Part shown: positions 8,747-17,474 of the stretch, in pieces
How the letters are laid out: the number at the start of each line of letters is the position of its first letter
Numbering within the stretch: position 1 is the first letter of the stretch
From: Candidatus Hydrogenedentota bacterium
GTDB lineage: Bacteria > Hydrogenedentota > Hydrogenedentia > Hydrogenedentales > CAITNO01
Assembly (NCBI GenBank): GCA_029776995.1
Contig: JAKOTZ010000123.1
Span: 1 to 57,714 of the forward strand
DNA: 57,714 bases
Reading direction: 5' to 3'
Made by a program: the position numbers and the translations under genes
Notes under the pieces: model-generated
What the model was told of the DNA's origin: nothing
Database searches by the model: none
What the model saw: the letters and a program-made list of their open reading frames with translations, nothing else

Positions 8747-10831
8747 ATGTCAGAGACGAACCATACAGGAAAATCGCGGATTCGGGTGTTGCCCGATGAT
8801 GTGACCAATAAAATCGCCGCCGGGGAGGTGGTGGAAAGGCCGGCTTCGGTGGTGAAGGAGCTGGTGGAAAATGCCCTGGACGCCGGGGCCCGTCGGATTA
8901 CGGTGCGGCTGGTCGCGTCAGGCACAAGACTGGTCGAGGTGCGGGATGACGGCTGCGGCATGAGCGAACAGGACGCGCTGCTGGCCGTAGAACGCCATGC
9001 CACCAGTAAAATCCGCGAGGCATCGGACCTGGATGCCATCCAGACGATGGGCTTTCGGGGTGAAGCGCTGGCCAGTATCGCGTCGGTTTCCCGTTTTACC
9101 CTGGTCACGCGGATGGCGGATGAGGCATGGGCAACCCGGGTGGTTGTGGACGGCGGCGTACTGAGGGACGTTGAGCGTACGGCGGCGCCTCCGGGAACGC
9201 AGGTCAGCGTGGAACGCCTGTACTACAACACTCCCGTGCGAAAAAAATTTTTAAAATCTCATGCCACCGAGTTGGGACACTGCGTTGACGTGGTCACCCG
9301 GCACGCGCTGGCCCGTCCGGGTGTCGGATTCGACCTGTATCACAATGATGCACTGGTGTTCAGCATACCGGCCACTGCGGACCTGCGGGACCGGGTGCGG
9401 ATTCTGTGGGGGAACGCTTACGCGAAGGAAATGGTCAGCGTCGGTGGGGAAATCGGATTATGGCGCGTCGAGGGGCTGGTTGGGTTGCCCGGCCTCAGCC
9501 TTTCCAATCGCACCCGACAATACTTTTACATAAATGGACGGCCCGTGGCCCATCGCGCGTTGCAGTTTGGCCTGGAGGGAGCGTACCGGGGACTTCTTAC
9601 GGTAGGGCGTTACCCTGTCGGCATTCTGCTGATTACGGTTAATCCGCGTCTGGTGGACGTGAACATTCACCCAACCAAAAAAGAGGTTCGCTTTCGGGAC
9701 GACCGGGAACCGGGAGACGCCATCCGCGAATTGGTTCGCGCGGCGCTGGAACAGGCGAAGCAAACCGGTTTACAAACCCACGCCGTGCCGGATATGTCCG
9801 TAACGAATGGGACGGGGGATGCGGAACAGTATCGCCGGCAACAAACATCAGAGACAGAAATGCCCCTATCCAGTCCCGTCGGCTCCCCTGAGGCAGCCAG
9901 AGCAGATCAAAGTGGAATTTGTTCCACGTCAGCGGTGGCAAACCACACAACCGGCATTTCATACGATCCACGCGGAGCTGCCGCCGGAACCGTTCAGCAT
10001 ATTCCTCCTGAAGGAGAGGGCCTTCCGGATTTTTCGGCATCGTCCGGTACAACGGGTGATGCGTCCGTTCCATCCGGGGCTGGCGGGAATGCGCCGAATT
10101 CTCCAGGCAGCGTGCGCGGCATGCCTGCCGGGGGAAACAATTCCTGGACCGAAGCAGTTACGCCTCCTGCTGCTGAGAAGCCGGCATCCCTGCTGGAAAC
10201 AGCCTTTGGCGGATCATTGGCTCCGGAACCCCTGTATGAATCGGTGGACTGGCTGCCGGATGTATCGGTCCAGGTTTTTGAAACCTACCTGATCATTCCG
10301 TTTCCGGACCGCCTGCTGGTCATTGACCAGCATGCCCTGCATGAAAGAATCAACTATGAGCGGCTGAAACGGCAGGCGGAAACAGGCGAAATCGGCGTTC
10401 AGCAGCTGATGGTGCCCATGCTGCTGGAGGTAACACCGGCGCAGTCCCTGCTGCTGGAAGAAAACGCGCCTCTTTTTGAACGCCTGGGGATTGTAATAGA
10501 ACCCTTTGGCGAGACTGTTTGGCAGATTTCCGCGGTCAGCCCTATGTATGAAGAATCCCGGGTGGTCGACCTCACGCATCAACTGCTGGATGAATTGGCG
10601 CAGGGACGCCTGTTTGACCGTGATCGGATCCTCACGGAGATGCTTAAACTGGCAAGCAGAGCCTGCAAAGAATCCATCCGGGCGGGCGCCCTCCTCAGCG
10701 CGGAGGAACAGAAGGACCTGCTGGCCGGTTTACGCGCGCTGCGTCCCCCTTATACATGCCCCCATGGCCGCCCCATCATCGTGCAGATTACCCGGAAACA
10801 GCTGGAGAAGAGTTTCAGGAGAATCCAGTGA
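8747..10831 (+). CDS. mutL: DNA mismatch repair protein MutL with endonuclease motif
   Basis: A 694-residue protein. The N-terminal GHKL ATPase domain (about 1-335) has ENALDAGA, DDGCGM, TSKI and GFRGEALASI. A low-complexity Ser/Gly/Pro linker spans about 340-475. The C-terminal dimerisation domain carries DQHALHERINYE (from residue 527), which fits the DQHA(X)2E(X)4E endonuclease signature, as well as ACKESIRAG and CPHGRP (from residue 671). It should therefore nick DNA itself, as in bacteria without MutH. It joins MutS-bound mismatches to excision. The start is the first Met before the conserved RVLPDDVTNKIAAGEVV. The stop overlaps the miaA start. Confidence 0.97.
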   Translation: MSETNHTGKSRIRVLPDDVTNKIAAGEVVERPASVVKELVENALDAGARRITVRLVASGTRLVEVRDDGCGMSEQDALLAVERHATSKIREASDLDAIQTMGFRGEALASIASVSRFTLVTRMADEAWATRVVVDGGVLRDVERTAAPPGTQVSVERLYYNTPVRKKFLKSHATELGHCVDVVTRHALARPGVGFDLYHNDALVFSIPATADLRDRVRILWGNAYAKEMVSVGGEIGLWRVEGLVGLPGLSLSNRTRQYFYINGRPVAHRALQFGLEGAYRGLLTVGRYPVGILLITVNPRLVDVNIHPTKKEVRFRDDREPGDAIRELVRAALEQAKQTGLQTHAVPDMSVTNGTGDAEQYRRQQTSETEMPLSSPVGSPEAARADQSGICSTSAVANHTTGISYDPRGAAAGTVQHIPPEGEGLPDFSASSGTTGDASVPSGAGGNAPNSPGSVRGMPAGGNNSWTEAVTPPAAEKPASLLETAFGGSLAPEPLYESVDWLPDVSVQVFETYLIIPFPDRLLVIDQHALHERINYERLKRQAETGEIGVQQLMVPMLLEVTPAQSLLLEENAPLFERLGIVIEPFGETVWQISAVSPMYEESRVVDLTHQLLDELAQGRLFDRDRILTEMLKLASRACKESIRAGALLSAEEQKDLLAGLRALRPPYTCPHGRPIIVQITRKQLEKSFRRIQ

Positions 10832-11799
10832 AACCGGTATTGGCTCTGTTGGGCCCTACAGGCTCCGGGAAAACGGCGCTTTCCGTGAGACTTGCCGAAG
10901 TAATGGACGCGGAGATAGTTTCCGCGGATTCGATGCAGTTTTACCGGGGCATGGAAATCGGGACGGCCGCTCCTTCGGCGGAACTGCGCGCCCGGATTCC
11001 CCATCATTTTGTCGCGTTTCTGGATCCGCTGGAAAGCGTCATGGCCGCCGGGGCATTCCAGCAGATGGCCAGGGAACGGATCAGGGAGATTCAGCGGCGG
11101 GGGAGGCAGGTGGTGGTGGTAGGCGGCTCCGGGCTGTATATTCGGGCGCTGCTTGACGGCCTGTTTGAAGGTCCGGCCCGGGATGATTCCATACGGGAGC
11201 GGTTGCGGCGGGAAGCGGACGAAACTTCACCGGCCGCGCTGTATGAGCGGCTGCGACGCGTGGATCCTCTTTACGCGGAAACGCTGACCAGCCCGAATGA
11301 TCTGGTTCGCATCATCCGCGCGCTCGAGGTATACGAGCTGACGGGGACTCCCTTTTCCGCATGGCACCACAGCCACCGCGAACATCCGTCCAGGCTGAAA
11401 GCGCTTCGGGTTGGCCTCCGGCCTGAGAGGGAATTCCTTTACCGGAGGATTGACGCGCGGGTCCGGGAAATGTTTGAAGCAGGGTGGTTCGATGAAGTTC
11501 GCGCGCTGGTTGAAAACGGAAAAGAAGCCGCCTTATGGCGGTTGAAAACACTGGGGTACAGAGAGGTGCTGGCCTGCCTGCGCGGTGAAACCAGCATGGA
11601 AGCGGCGCTGGAGGTTATCTCCCGGAAGCACCGTCAGTATGCGCGCCGGCAACTGAGCTGGTTCCGGCACCAGCCGGATATCCACTGGCTGGATTTCGGA
11701 GATGGCGCTCGGACGGAGGAATTGGCCGGAAAGGTGTTCGACCTGTGTGCACGTTTTTCTGAGGACAGTTCACTTTCCGTGAATACTGATAACTGCTGA
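10828..11799 (+). CDS. miaA: tRNA dimethylallyltransferase
   Basis: A 323-residue enzyme that adds a dimethylallyl group to A37 of tRNAs reading codons beginning with U. The P-loop GPTGSGKT is at residues 9-16 and is followed by the substrate motif SADSMQFYRGMEIGT and the C-terminal element KHRQYARRQLSWFR. The GTG start at 10828 overlaps the mutL TGA (GTGA) and has AGGAGA just upstream, so translation is coupled. The mutL-miaA order is common in bacteria. Read-through from upstream gives an in-frame ATG at 10756, but that would add 24 residues inside mutL and is unlikely. Confidence 0.96.
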   Translation: MKPVLALLGPTGSGKTALSVRLAEVMDAEIVSADSMQFYRGMEIGTAAPSAELRARIPHHFVAFLDPLESVMAAGAFQQMARERIREIQRRGRQVVVVGGSGLYIRALLDGLFEGPARDDSIRERLRREADETSPAALYERLRRVDPLYAETLTSPNDLVRIIRALEVYELTGTPFSAWHHSHREHPSRLKALRVGLRPEREFLYRRIDARVREMFEAGWFDEVRALVENGKEAALWRLKTLGYREVLACLRGETSMEAALEVISRKHRQYARRQLSWFRHQPDIHWLDFGDGARTEELAGKVFDLCARFSEDSSLSVNTDNC

Positions 11800-11810
11800 G
11801 ACCGAGTGGA

Positions 11811-14048
11811 TCAGGCTTTCTGTTTTCGGGGCGGCAATCTCGGTATCCGTATACCGGTCAGCAGCCACAGGATGATCATGCACCCCGAAACCATTGCGCC
11901 CACGATAACCGAGGTCGGGCGGTAACGCATCTCGACGGTATGGTTGCCTTCACCCAGTTCCACCCCCCGGAAAATCCCGTCCACCCGACAGATCTTTGAC
12001 GGGGTACCGTCTACCCACGCTTTCCATCCGGGATACCAGGCGTCAGCCAGGACCAGTATTCCCGGCCGGACTCCTTCCACCTGTATGTCTACGCCGGTCA
12101 ATCCATCGCGCAGAATCCGGACAGAGCCCTGGGCGGCGGATTCGGATGCCTTCTCAGGAAGCATGGCGTCCTCGATCTGGCTCGGAGCATCCGGAGTGAG
12201 CCCGTCCGGAGAAAACGAAGGCACCACTTTGCCCGCGTACAGCATGCGAGCCCTGGGTTGCGCTTCATAATCCCGGATCAGCACAACGCCCGAGGGAAAC
12301 ACTTCCTGGATATTTAAATCGGGCCGCATGGCCGCGTAGGCTCCCTGGATATCCTGTCGGCTTAACAACAACACCGACGCGGCGGCGCGCCGCGCGAGCA
12401 GCGGATACTGTCGCAGGCGTTCTTTGAATGTGGCGTACCGTTTCAGGGTGACACCGCCGGGGTTGTACACCTGGGCAATACCATGAACTGAAAGAGGCCA
12501 CCGGTTCAGGTTTTCTGTTCCGGCTACCCGTCCGCCGGCCTCGCGTGTCGCCCGGGTAAACAGGGTTTCCGGAAAAACTTCAGACAGCGGCGTGCTTTGG
12601 ATGAAGGGCTGGAAGGTCCATGCCGACCACAGGAACCCAATCAGCGCCGTACCGTATCCGATCAGCCTGGGTTTGGGCCATATCAGGGTCAGCAGGATCA
12701 GTGCTGCCATGGCTGTGCCCCCCGCGATCACGCCGGCCCACCACAGTGGAGAATAAGATTCACCGCGTACAACGGATATGTAAACGCCGGTGCTGACGAC
12801 CAGCAGCAGGAATACGGCGAGGATCAGCAGAAACCGTTTCAGGACCAGGCGACTGGTCCCGGCATCCAGTTCCAGCCATTCCTCACAGGCGGTCGCCGCC
12901 ATGAAAACCAGCCACAGAGGAAGGGGCAGCAGCCAGTGTTGGGCGCTGGGAAGAGGAAAACCCTGCGTATTAACCGGCATGGCGGAGTAAGCCGCGGCAA
13001 TCAGGTAAAACAGGAGGGTAACCCCGCCAAAAGCATCCATCCTTCTCCTGCGCTGCCGGTTGGCAAATTTATGCAGCGCGATCCACAGGCAGCAAAGCAC
13101 CCCTGCGGGAATGCCGATATGGGCGAAAGCGGGAGCCATGCCCTGGTCCTGTCCTCGGTCAAAGACCGGGAACAGCAGAATGGCCAGACGTCCTGGAGAC
13201 CAGTCCGTCAGTGTCGCGGGGGTATAGACGCTTTCCCGCAGGTATTCAACATATGGCAGGATCTGGACGGCCAGCATGCCGCCGGCAAATACCACGGCCA
13301 ACAGAAAGCCTGCGCTGGCGGTTGTAAAGTGGTCCAGGCCCCGGACGCGGAGCCTGTACGCGACCAGCATGGCGCTGAAACAGATCAGGGAAGCCACCAG
13401 AAGTTCCGGAGAACCGCCAAGGCCGATCAGCGTGAACGTGAGGGCGATTGCCCGCCAGGAACGGGGATGCGCCGTTAACAGCTGATTGGCGTTCCACGCC
13501 AGCAGCGGGAACCAGACAAATCCGTCGGATACCGGATCCAACCGATAGGCAAACACGGGAGCGCAAACCTGGTACAGGGCGCCGGCCATGAACGCAATGG
13601 GAGGGCGGAAACCAAAACGGCGGGCTACCCACCAGGCACAGATCCCCGCAAGCAGCAGTTTAAAGAAGATGCTTACCGTCAGCGCCTTGCGCGGGCCGAT
13701 CACATAAAACGGGATTGAAAAAGGGGAAAGTGCCCGGGATTTCCAGACTCCCAGCAGGGGGGCCCCCAATGCCTCATAGGAATTCCAAAGCGGGAATTCC
13801 CCGTTTGTAATGGATTGACCCAGCAGGGCAAGCGAAGGGAAATAGCACAGCGTGGTTTCATTTACCCCGCTCGAGTTTGAAGCGTCCGGCGAGAGCGCTT
13901 CCTGCCAGGGAGCTTCCATGACGAGCCCCGGAATTCGGGCAGGTAATTTTCCCTGAACAACAGGAACTACCACGCTGATCGTGGGCACTGCAAAAAGCAA
14001 CAGAAAAGAAAGGGATGCGTCAATGCGTTTTCGGCCGAACAAAATCAT
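11811..14048 (-). CDS. YfhO-like polytopic membrane protein
   Basis: A 745-residue integral membrane protein with about 12-13 hydrophobic helices, then a non-membrane region (about 500-715) and a last helix. The early periplasmic sequence TNGEFPLWNSYEALGAPLLG and the late ADAWYPGWKAWVDG element are hallmarks of YfhO/GT-C-fold membrane proteins thought to glycosylate surface polymers with lipid-linked sugars. It ends 11 bp from the convergent miaA stop. A second, distant member is at 42653-45040. Substrate unknown. Confidence 0.85.
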   Translation of the reverse strand: MILFGRKRIDASLSFLLLFAVPTISVVVPVVQGKLPARIPGLVMEAPWQEALSPDASNSSGVNETTLCYFPSLALLGQSITNGEFPLWNSYEALGAPLLGVWKSRALSPFSIPFYVIGPRKALTVSIFFKLLLAGICAWWVARRFGFRPPIAFMAGALYQVCAPVFAYRLDPVSDGFVWFPLLAWNANQLLTAHPRSWRAIALTFTLIGLGGSPELLVASLICFSAMLVAYRLRVRGLDHFTTASAGFLLAVVFAGGMLAVQILPYVEYLRESVYTPATLTDWSPGRLAILLFPVFDRGQDQGMAPAFAHIGIPAGVLCCLWIALHKFANRQRRRRMDAFGGVTLLFYLIAAAYSAMPVNTQGFPLPSAQHWLLPLPLWLVFMAATACEEWLELDAGTSRLVLKRFLLILAVFLLLVVSTGVYISVVRGESYSPLWWAGVIAGGTAMAALILLTLIWPKPRLIGYGTALIGFLWSAWTFQPFIQSTPLSEVFPETLFTRATREAGGRVAGTENLNRWPLSVHGIAQVYNPGGVTLKRYATFKERLRQYPLLARRAAASVLLLSRQDIQGAYAAMRPDLNIQEVFPSGVVLIRDYEAQPRARMLYAGKVVPSFSPDGLTPDAPSQIEDAMLPEKASESAAQGSVRILRDGLTGVDIQVEGVRPGILVLADAWYPGWKAWVDGTPSKICRVDGIFRGVELGEGNHTVEMRYRPTSVIVGAMVSGCMIILWLLTGIRIPRLPPRKQKA

Positions 14049-14138
14049 GGATACTTTTCCGGATCGGGCGATGCAACAGAAACAGTATAACCCACGCGAA
14101 TTCGGTCCGCGAAAACCCTTTGGGATCAGTTATGTCGG

Positions 14139-15134
14139 TCAGGTGTCTTTCTTTCTGCGGTCGACCCGTTCACCCGGTTTCGGAACCCACGGATCGCCGC
14201 GATAGGGCAGGGATTGCCAGGTCAACCCCCCTGTTTCGGAATTAAACGTGTACAATTTCCCGCCTTTCGCCAGGGTTAACGCGCCATAGGAATGCAGCCC
14301 GGACGAGCGCCCGTAGATCAGACGAACATTCCGAATGGCGCCTTCGTAATCATTCACGTGGTCATGTCCGCATATTACCGCCCGGACGCCGCATTCGGCC
14401 AGGACTTCCAGAGAATCCCCCGATTCCTGCTCAAAACACACGTCTTCTCCGATGAATCCCCGCGCCGAGCCGTTTTCCCACACTTCCGCGTATTGCTTGA
14501 TCGGTATATGCATGGCCGCCATGCGGAAGGGATAATCTTTACTGGGTCCTGCCGCGGTTTGCAGCCAGTCCTGCTCTGCGCGCCGCATGCCCTCGCGATG
14601 GGTGTTGATACAGAAAATTTCCATTATTGGCTTGCCGTCCCGCGTCAGGCGTAACAGGTAGTTCCCGTCGTCTTCCGCTCCCCCATACAGGCTGTTTTTC
14701 GCCTCGGTCAGCCGACGGTGCCCCACAGCGTAATCGGTCAGTTCATCGTGGTTGCCCCAGGTGTAGATCCAGGGTACGCCAAGCGTATCCAGTTGCGATA
14801 CGGCATAGTCCATGAACTCCGCGCCCCGACCGTCCGGATTGTTATGCCAGAGGTCTCCGGTGACGATTACCAGCTGCGGTTTTGTCTGGTCGGTCAGTTG
14901 CCGCATGGCGTCCGCGGTGCGGCTGTTCCCTTTCACGGCATGTTCCGGGCTGTCCTTAAGGCCGGCAAAAAAATGAATATCCGTAAACTGTAGCAGGCGT
15001 ATTTCTTTATTCTTAACAGCCAGTTCCCGGACAGCCGTTTTTTTGTGGTCAGGCTGAACCGCTGAAAGATGGGGAGCAGCCAGCGCGGCGGTAATGGCCG
15101 CGCAACCGGAACGCAGAAAATCCCGTCTCTTCAT
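14139..15134 (-). CDS. Tat-exported calcineurin-like metallophosphoesterase (copy 1)
   Basis: A 331-residue protein beginning MKRRDFLRSGCAAITAALAA, a twin-arginine signal peptide. The metallophosphoesterase motifs are in order: FTDIHFF, TGDLWHNNPDG, WGNHDE, AMHIPIKQY and CGHDHVNDYEG, which supply the dinuclear metal ligands. This form is close to the PA4781/Icc-like and purple-acid-like phosphatases that act on nucleotides or phosphate esters; the substrate is not determinable. It is the downstream partner of the very similar gene at 15234-16241, with 99 bp between them. The gene codes for a folded cofactor-bearing enzyme of the cell envelope. Confidence 0.9.
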   Translation of the reverse strand: MKRRDFLRSGCAAITAALAAPHLSAVQPDHKKTAVRELAVKNKEIRLLQFTDIHFFAGLKDSPEHAVKGNSRTADAMRQLTDQTKPQLVIVTGDLWHNNPDGRGAEFMDYAVSQLDTLGVPWIYTWGNHDELTDYAVGHRRLTEAKNSLYGGAEDDGNYLLRLTRDGKPIMEIFCINTHREGMRRAEQDWLQTAAGPSKDYPFRMAAMHIPIKQYAEVWENGSARGFIGEDVCFEQESGDSLEVLAECGVRAVICGHDHVNDYEGAIRNVRLIYGRSSGLHSYGALTLAKGGKLYTFNSETGGLTWQSLPYRGDPWVPKPGERVDRRKKDT

Positions 15135-15233
15135 CAGGTATCTCCTTGAATGTGATGGTTTGCGTTTTTACTACTGCGTTTAAGACGTTCAGAGAGACTT
15201 GGCGGTGACAGGCGTCACAGGTATGACGCGCAA

Positions 15234-16241
15234 TCAGGAGTTCTTTTCAGATTTTTCGCCGGGTGAAGGCTGCCAGATGGTCCCATCAGGCAATACGGTT
15301 TTCCACGCGAGATCCCGGGTTTCGGGATCGTATTCGTACAGTTTTGCTCCTTTCGGCAGCACATCTCCTCCGTATCCCTGCAGGCCGGTAGCCCGTCCGT
15401 ATATAAGTCGTGTGTTTTCCGTGGAACCTTCGTAGTCATTCGTATGGTTATGTCCGCATATGGCTACGCGGATGCTGTGCTGAACAAAGCAGGACAGATT
15501 TTTTCCATCTTCCTGATAGTAGCTGACACCTTCGCCTTTGAATCCCCGGGCCTGTGGGTGTTCCCATGCGGCGCTGTACTGCCGCAGCGGTATATGGAAC
15601 ACCGCAACGCGGCCGGTATGTTCCGGCTGATACTCCGGCAGTTGCCGGACAACATCATCCAACCATTCCCGCGCGGGCTGTTTCAGCCCCTCTTTGCCGC
15701 TGTTGAGGCAGAAAAGTTCCAGCCATGGCTGGGATTCAGGTCCGATGCGGACCACGTAATTCCCTCCGGACCGGTCGCCGGCATACAGGCATCCTGGAGC
15801 GTTTTTGAGGAGTTGATGTGCCCTGGGGAGGTCGCTCACCTGGTCGTGGTTTCCCCAGGTGAAGATCCAGGGACGTTTCAGACCGGCCATCACTTCAGCG
15901 CCGTAAGCCAGAAAGTCCAGTCCTTTTCCGTCCGGATTGTCATGCCAGAAGTCGCCGGTTACCAGGATGAGGTGAGGATCCGCCAATGAGGTCAGGCGCT
16001 GAAGGGTCTCTGCGGTTGCCGCGTTTTCCGCGGCGGACTGGGCGAAATCTCCGGCATAACGGATAAAAAAATGAATATCCGTAAACTGAAGGATACGAAC
16101 CGGAGACTTGTTTATCGGCAGCCGGACAATATCCGGTCTGTCGCTGTAGGAGGTATTGCGTGCGGAGATGGATCGGTTGGCACCCAGCAGTCCGGAGAGG
16201 AGGACGGCTCCGGCGCCCTGTATAAAATCCCGACGTTTCAT
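15234..16241 (-). CDS. Tat-exported calcineurin-like metallophosphoesterase (copy 2)
   Basis: A 335-residue paralog of the downstream gene, starting MKRRDFIQGAGAVLLSGLLG with a Tat signal. It shares FTDIHFF, TGDFWHDNPDGKG, TWGNHDQV, FHIPLRQYSAAWE and CGHNHTNDYEGSTENTRLIYGR at the same spacing. The start is placed at 16241; a longer frame runs upstream into the neighbouring intergenic region and the antisense of the PPIase gene, but the Tat motif fixes the start. The pair arose by tandem duplication. Identity is moderate, so the duplication is old. Confidence 0.9.
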   Translation of the reverse strand: MKRRDFIQGAGAVLLSGLLGANRSISARNTSYSDRPDIVRLPINKSPVRILQFTDIHFFIRYAGDFAQSAAENAATAETLQRLTSLADPHLILVTGDFWHDNPDGKGLDFLAYGAEVMAGLKRPWIFTWGNHDQVSDLPRAHQLLKNAPGCLYAGDRSGGNYVVRIGPESQPWLELFCLNSGKEGLKQPAREWLDDVVRQLPEYQPEHTGRVAVFHIPLRQYSAAWEHPQARGFKGEGVSYYQEDGKNLSCFVQHSIRVAICGHNHTNDYEGSTENTRLIYGRATGLQGYGGDVLPKGAKLYEYDPETRDLAWKTVLPDGTIWQPSPGEKSEKNS

Positions 16242-16308
16242 GATACGCCTTTCTGAATATGGCCGCTGACCGGCAATTATGCTAACATGCGCCTGTGAGG
16301 TTATGGTT

Positions 16309-17451
16309 ATGAAAACACGAAAATTGGGATGGATTTCAATTAACCTGACCGTTCTGGTGGTTATTTTGGCTGGCGGCATGGCGTGCGGACGGCTTGTGGA
16401 CAAAGACCGAATCCGGGTGGCCAAAATCGGGGATAAATATATTACCCGCGGAGACCTTTTCCGGCTTCTTCGGGAGATGCCGGATGATGAACGGCCGGCC
16501 ATTCGAAACCGCGGGGACTTGCTGCGGCTGCTGAACCAGCATATCGATGAGCGGATCAAGATTCCCCTCGGCCGCCAGATGGAGCAGGAAGGAAAGATTT
16601 CCGTGCCTTTTGAGGTCGCGCTGGAGGCGTTTTTTGCCAGTAAACAGCCCGACGAAGAGGCGTTTTTACGAAACATGTGGGCCATGGAAGTGCCAAAAGA
16701 CGGCCAGATGACCCCCCTCATGAAAATTTATGACATGACCCCGGAGCGTCTCCAGTTTCAAAAGGATTTTATACGGGACGAAGCCGAACGCCTCAGGGCA
16801 AAAATGCTGGGCGACGCGGCTGTGGAATTCCTGGCCGCCGAGGCATACCGCGCCGGACAGCTGGCGGTGGATGAGGATACGCTGCGGCAGGAATACCGGA
16901 TTCAGCAGACCAGCCTGAAAATTCCGGAGAAAGTCCGGTTTCAGGCGATCCGTTTTGACGCGGCGCAGCCGGATGCCTCGGAACAGGCTATGGCGCTGCG
17001 GCAGCGGTTGGATTCCGGGGAGTCTTTTGACCAGTTATTCGAAACATACCGCCAGCAGCCCGAAGCGGAAGCAAAATTACAGGTTCTGGAGATAGAGTTT
17101 GTTCATGGTCCAGACGGGGAGGAACGTTTTCGGGGAGTCTGGGAACATTTGTCCGGGTCAGAACCGGGACAGGTGATAGGGCCTATTTTTCTTCCCGATT
17201 TCGCGCGGTTGGTTCAGCAGAATGGCAGGCGGCAGCGACAGATAGTCCCGGCCGGATATGTGGTCCTGAAGGTTCTGGAGTACCAGCCCGAGCAGGATAT
17301 GCCCTTCGAAATGGCCCGTCCAATCCTGCTGCGGCCGATTCTGATCGCAAAAATGATGGATAAGTTGCGCCAGGAACGCGGCGTAGAAGTGTATGATGAC
17401 GCGCTGCCGGATGTGGGACAGGCCATGGGCAGCCAGCCGGTAGGGCTTTGA
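16309..17451 (+). CDS. SurA/PpiC-like peptidyl-prolyl isomerase, probable lipoprotein
   Basis: A 380-residue exported protein. An N-terminal hydrophobic segment ends at GGMAC (Cys26), a plausible though imperfect lipobox. Residues 30-190 form a helical chaperone-like region (VAKIGDKYITRGDLFRLL is the typical SurA_N start). Residues ~205-325 are parvulin-like: LRQRLDSGESFDQLFETY, then SGSEPGQVIGPI and YVVLKVLEYQPEQ. It should assist outer-membrane or periplasmic protein folding. The parvulin core is divergent, so isomerase activity is uncertain. ATG 16309 is preferred (GAGG 9 bp upstream); 16303 and 16279 are in-frame alternatives. It diverges from the phosphoesterase gene. Confidence 0.8.
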   Translation: MKTRKLGWISINLTVLVVILAGGMACGRLVDKDRIRVAKIGDKYITRGDLFRLLREMPDDERPAIRNRGDLLRLLNQHIDERIKIPLGRQMEQEGKISVPFEVALEAFFASKQPDEEAFLRNMWAMEVPKDGQMTPLMKIYDMTPERLQFQKDFIRDEAERLRAKMLGDAAVEFLAAEAYRAGQLAVDEDTLRQEYRIQQTSLKIPEKVRFQAIRFDAAQPDASEQAMALRQRLDSGESFDQLFETYRQQPEAEAKLQVLEIEFVHGPDGEERFRGVWEHLSGSEPGQVIGPIFLPDFARLVQQNGRRQRQIVPAGYVVLKVLEYQPEQDMPFEMARPILLRPILIAKMMDKLRQERGVEVYDDALPDVGQAMGSQPVGL

Positions 17452-17474
17452 CGCGGCGGACCGGGGATCCTGAA

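Noticed and set aside
15198-15225. GTGAC-AGGC-GTCAC hairpin between the two phosphoesterase genes as a terminator
   Set aside because: Only a 5-bp stem and no U-tract; such repeats are expected by chance.
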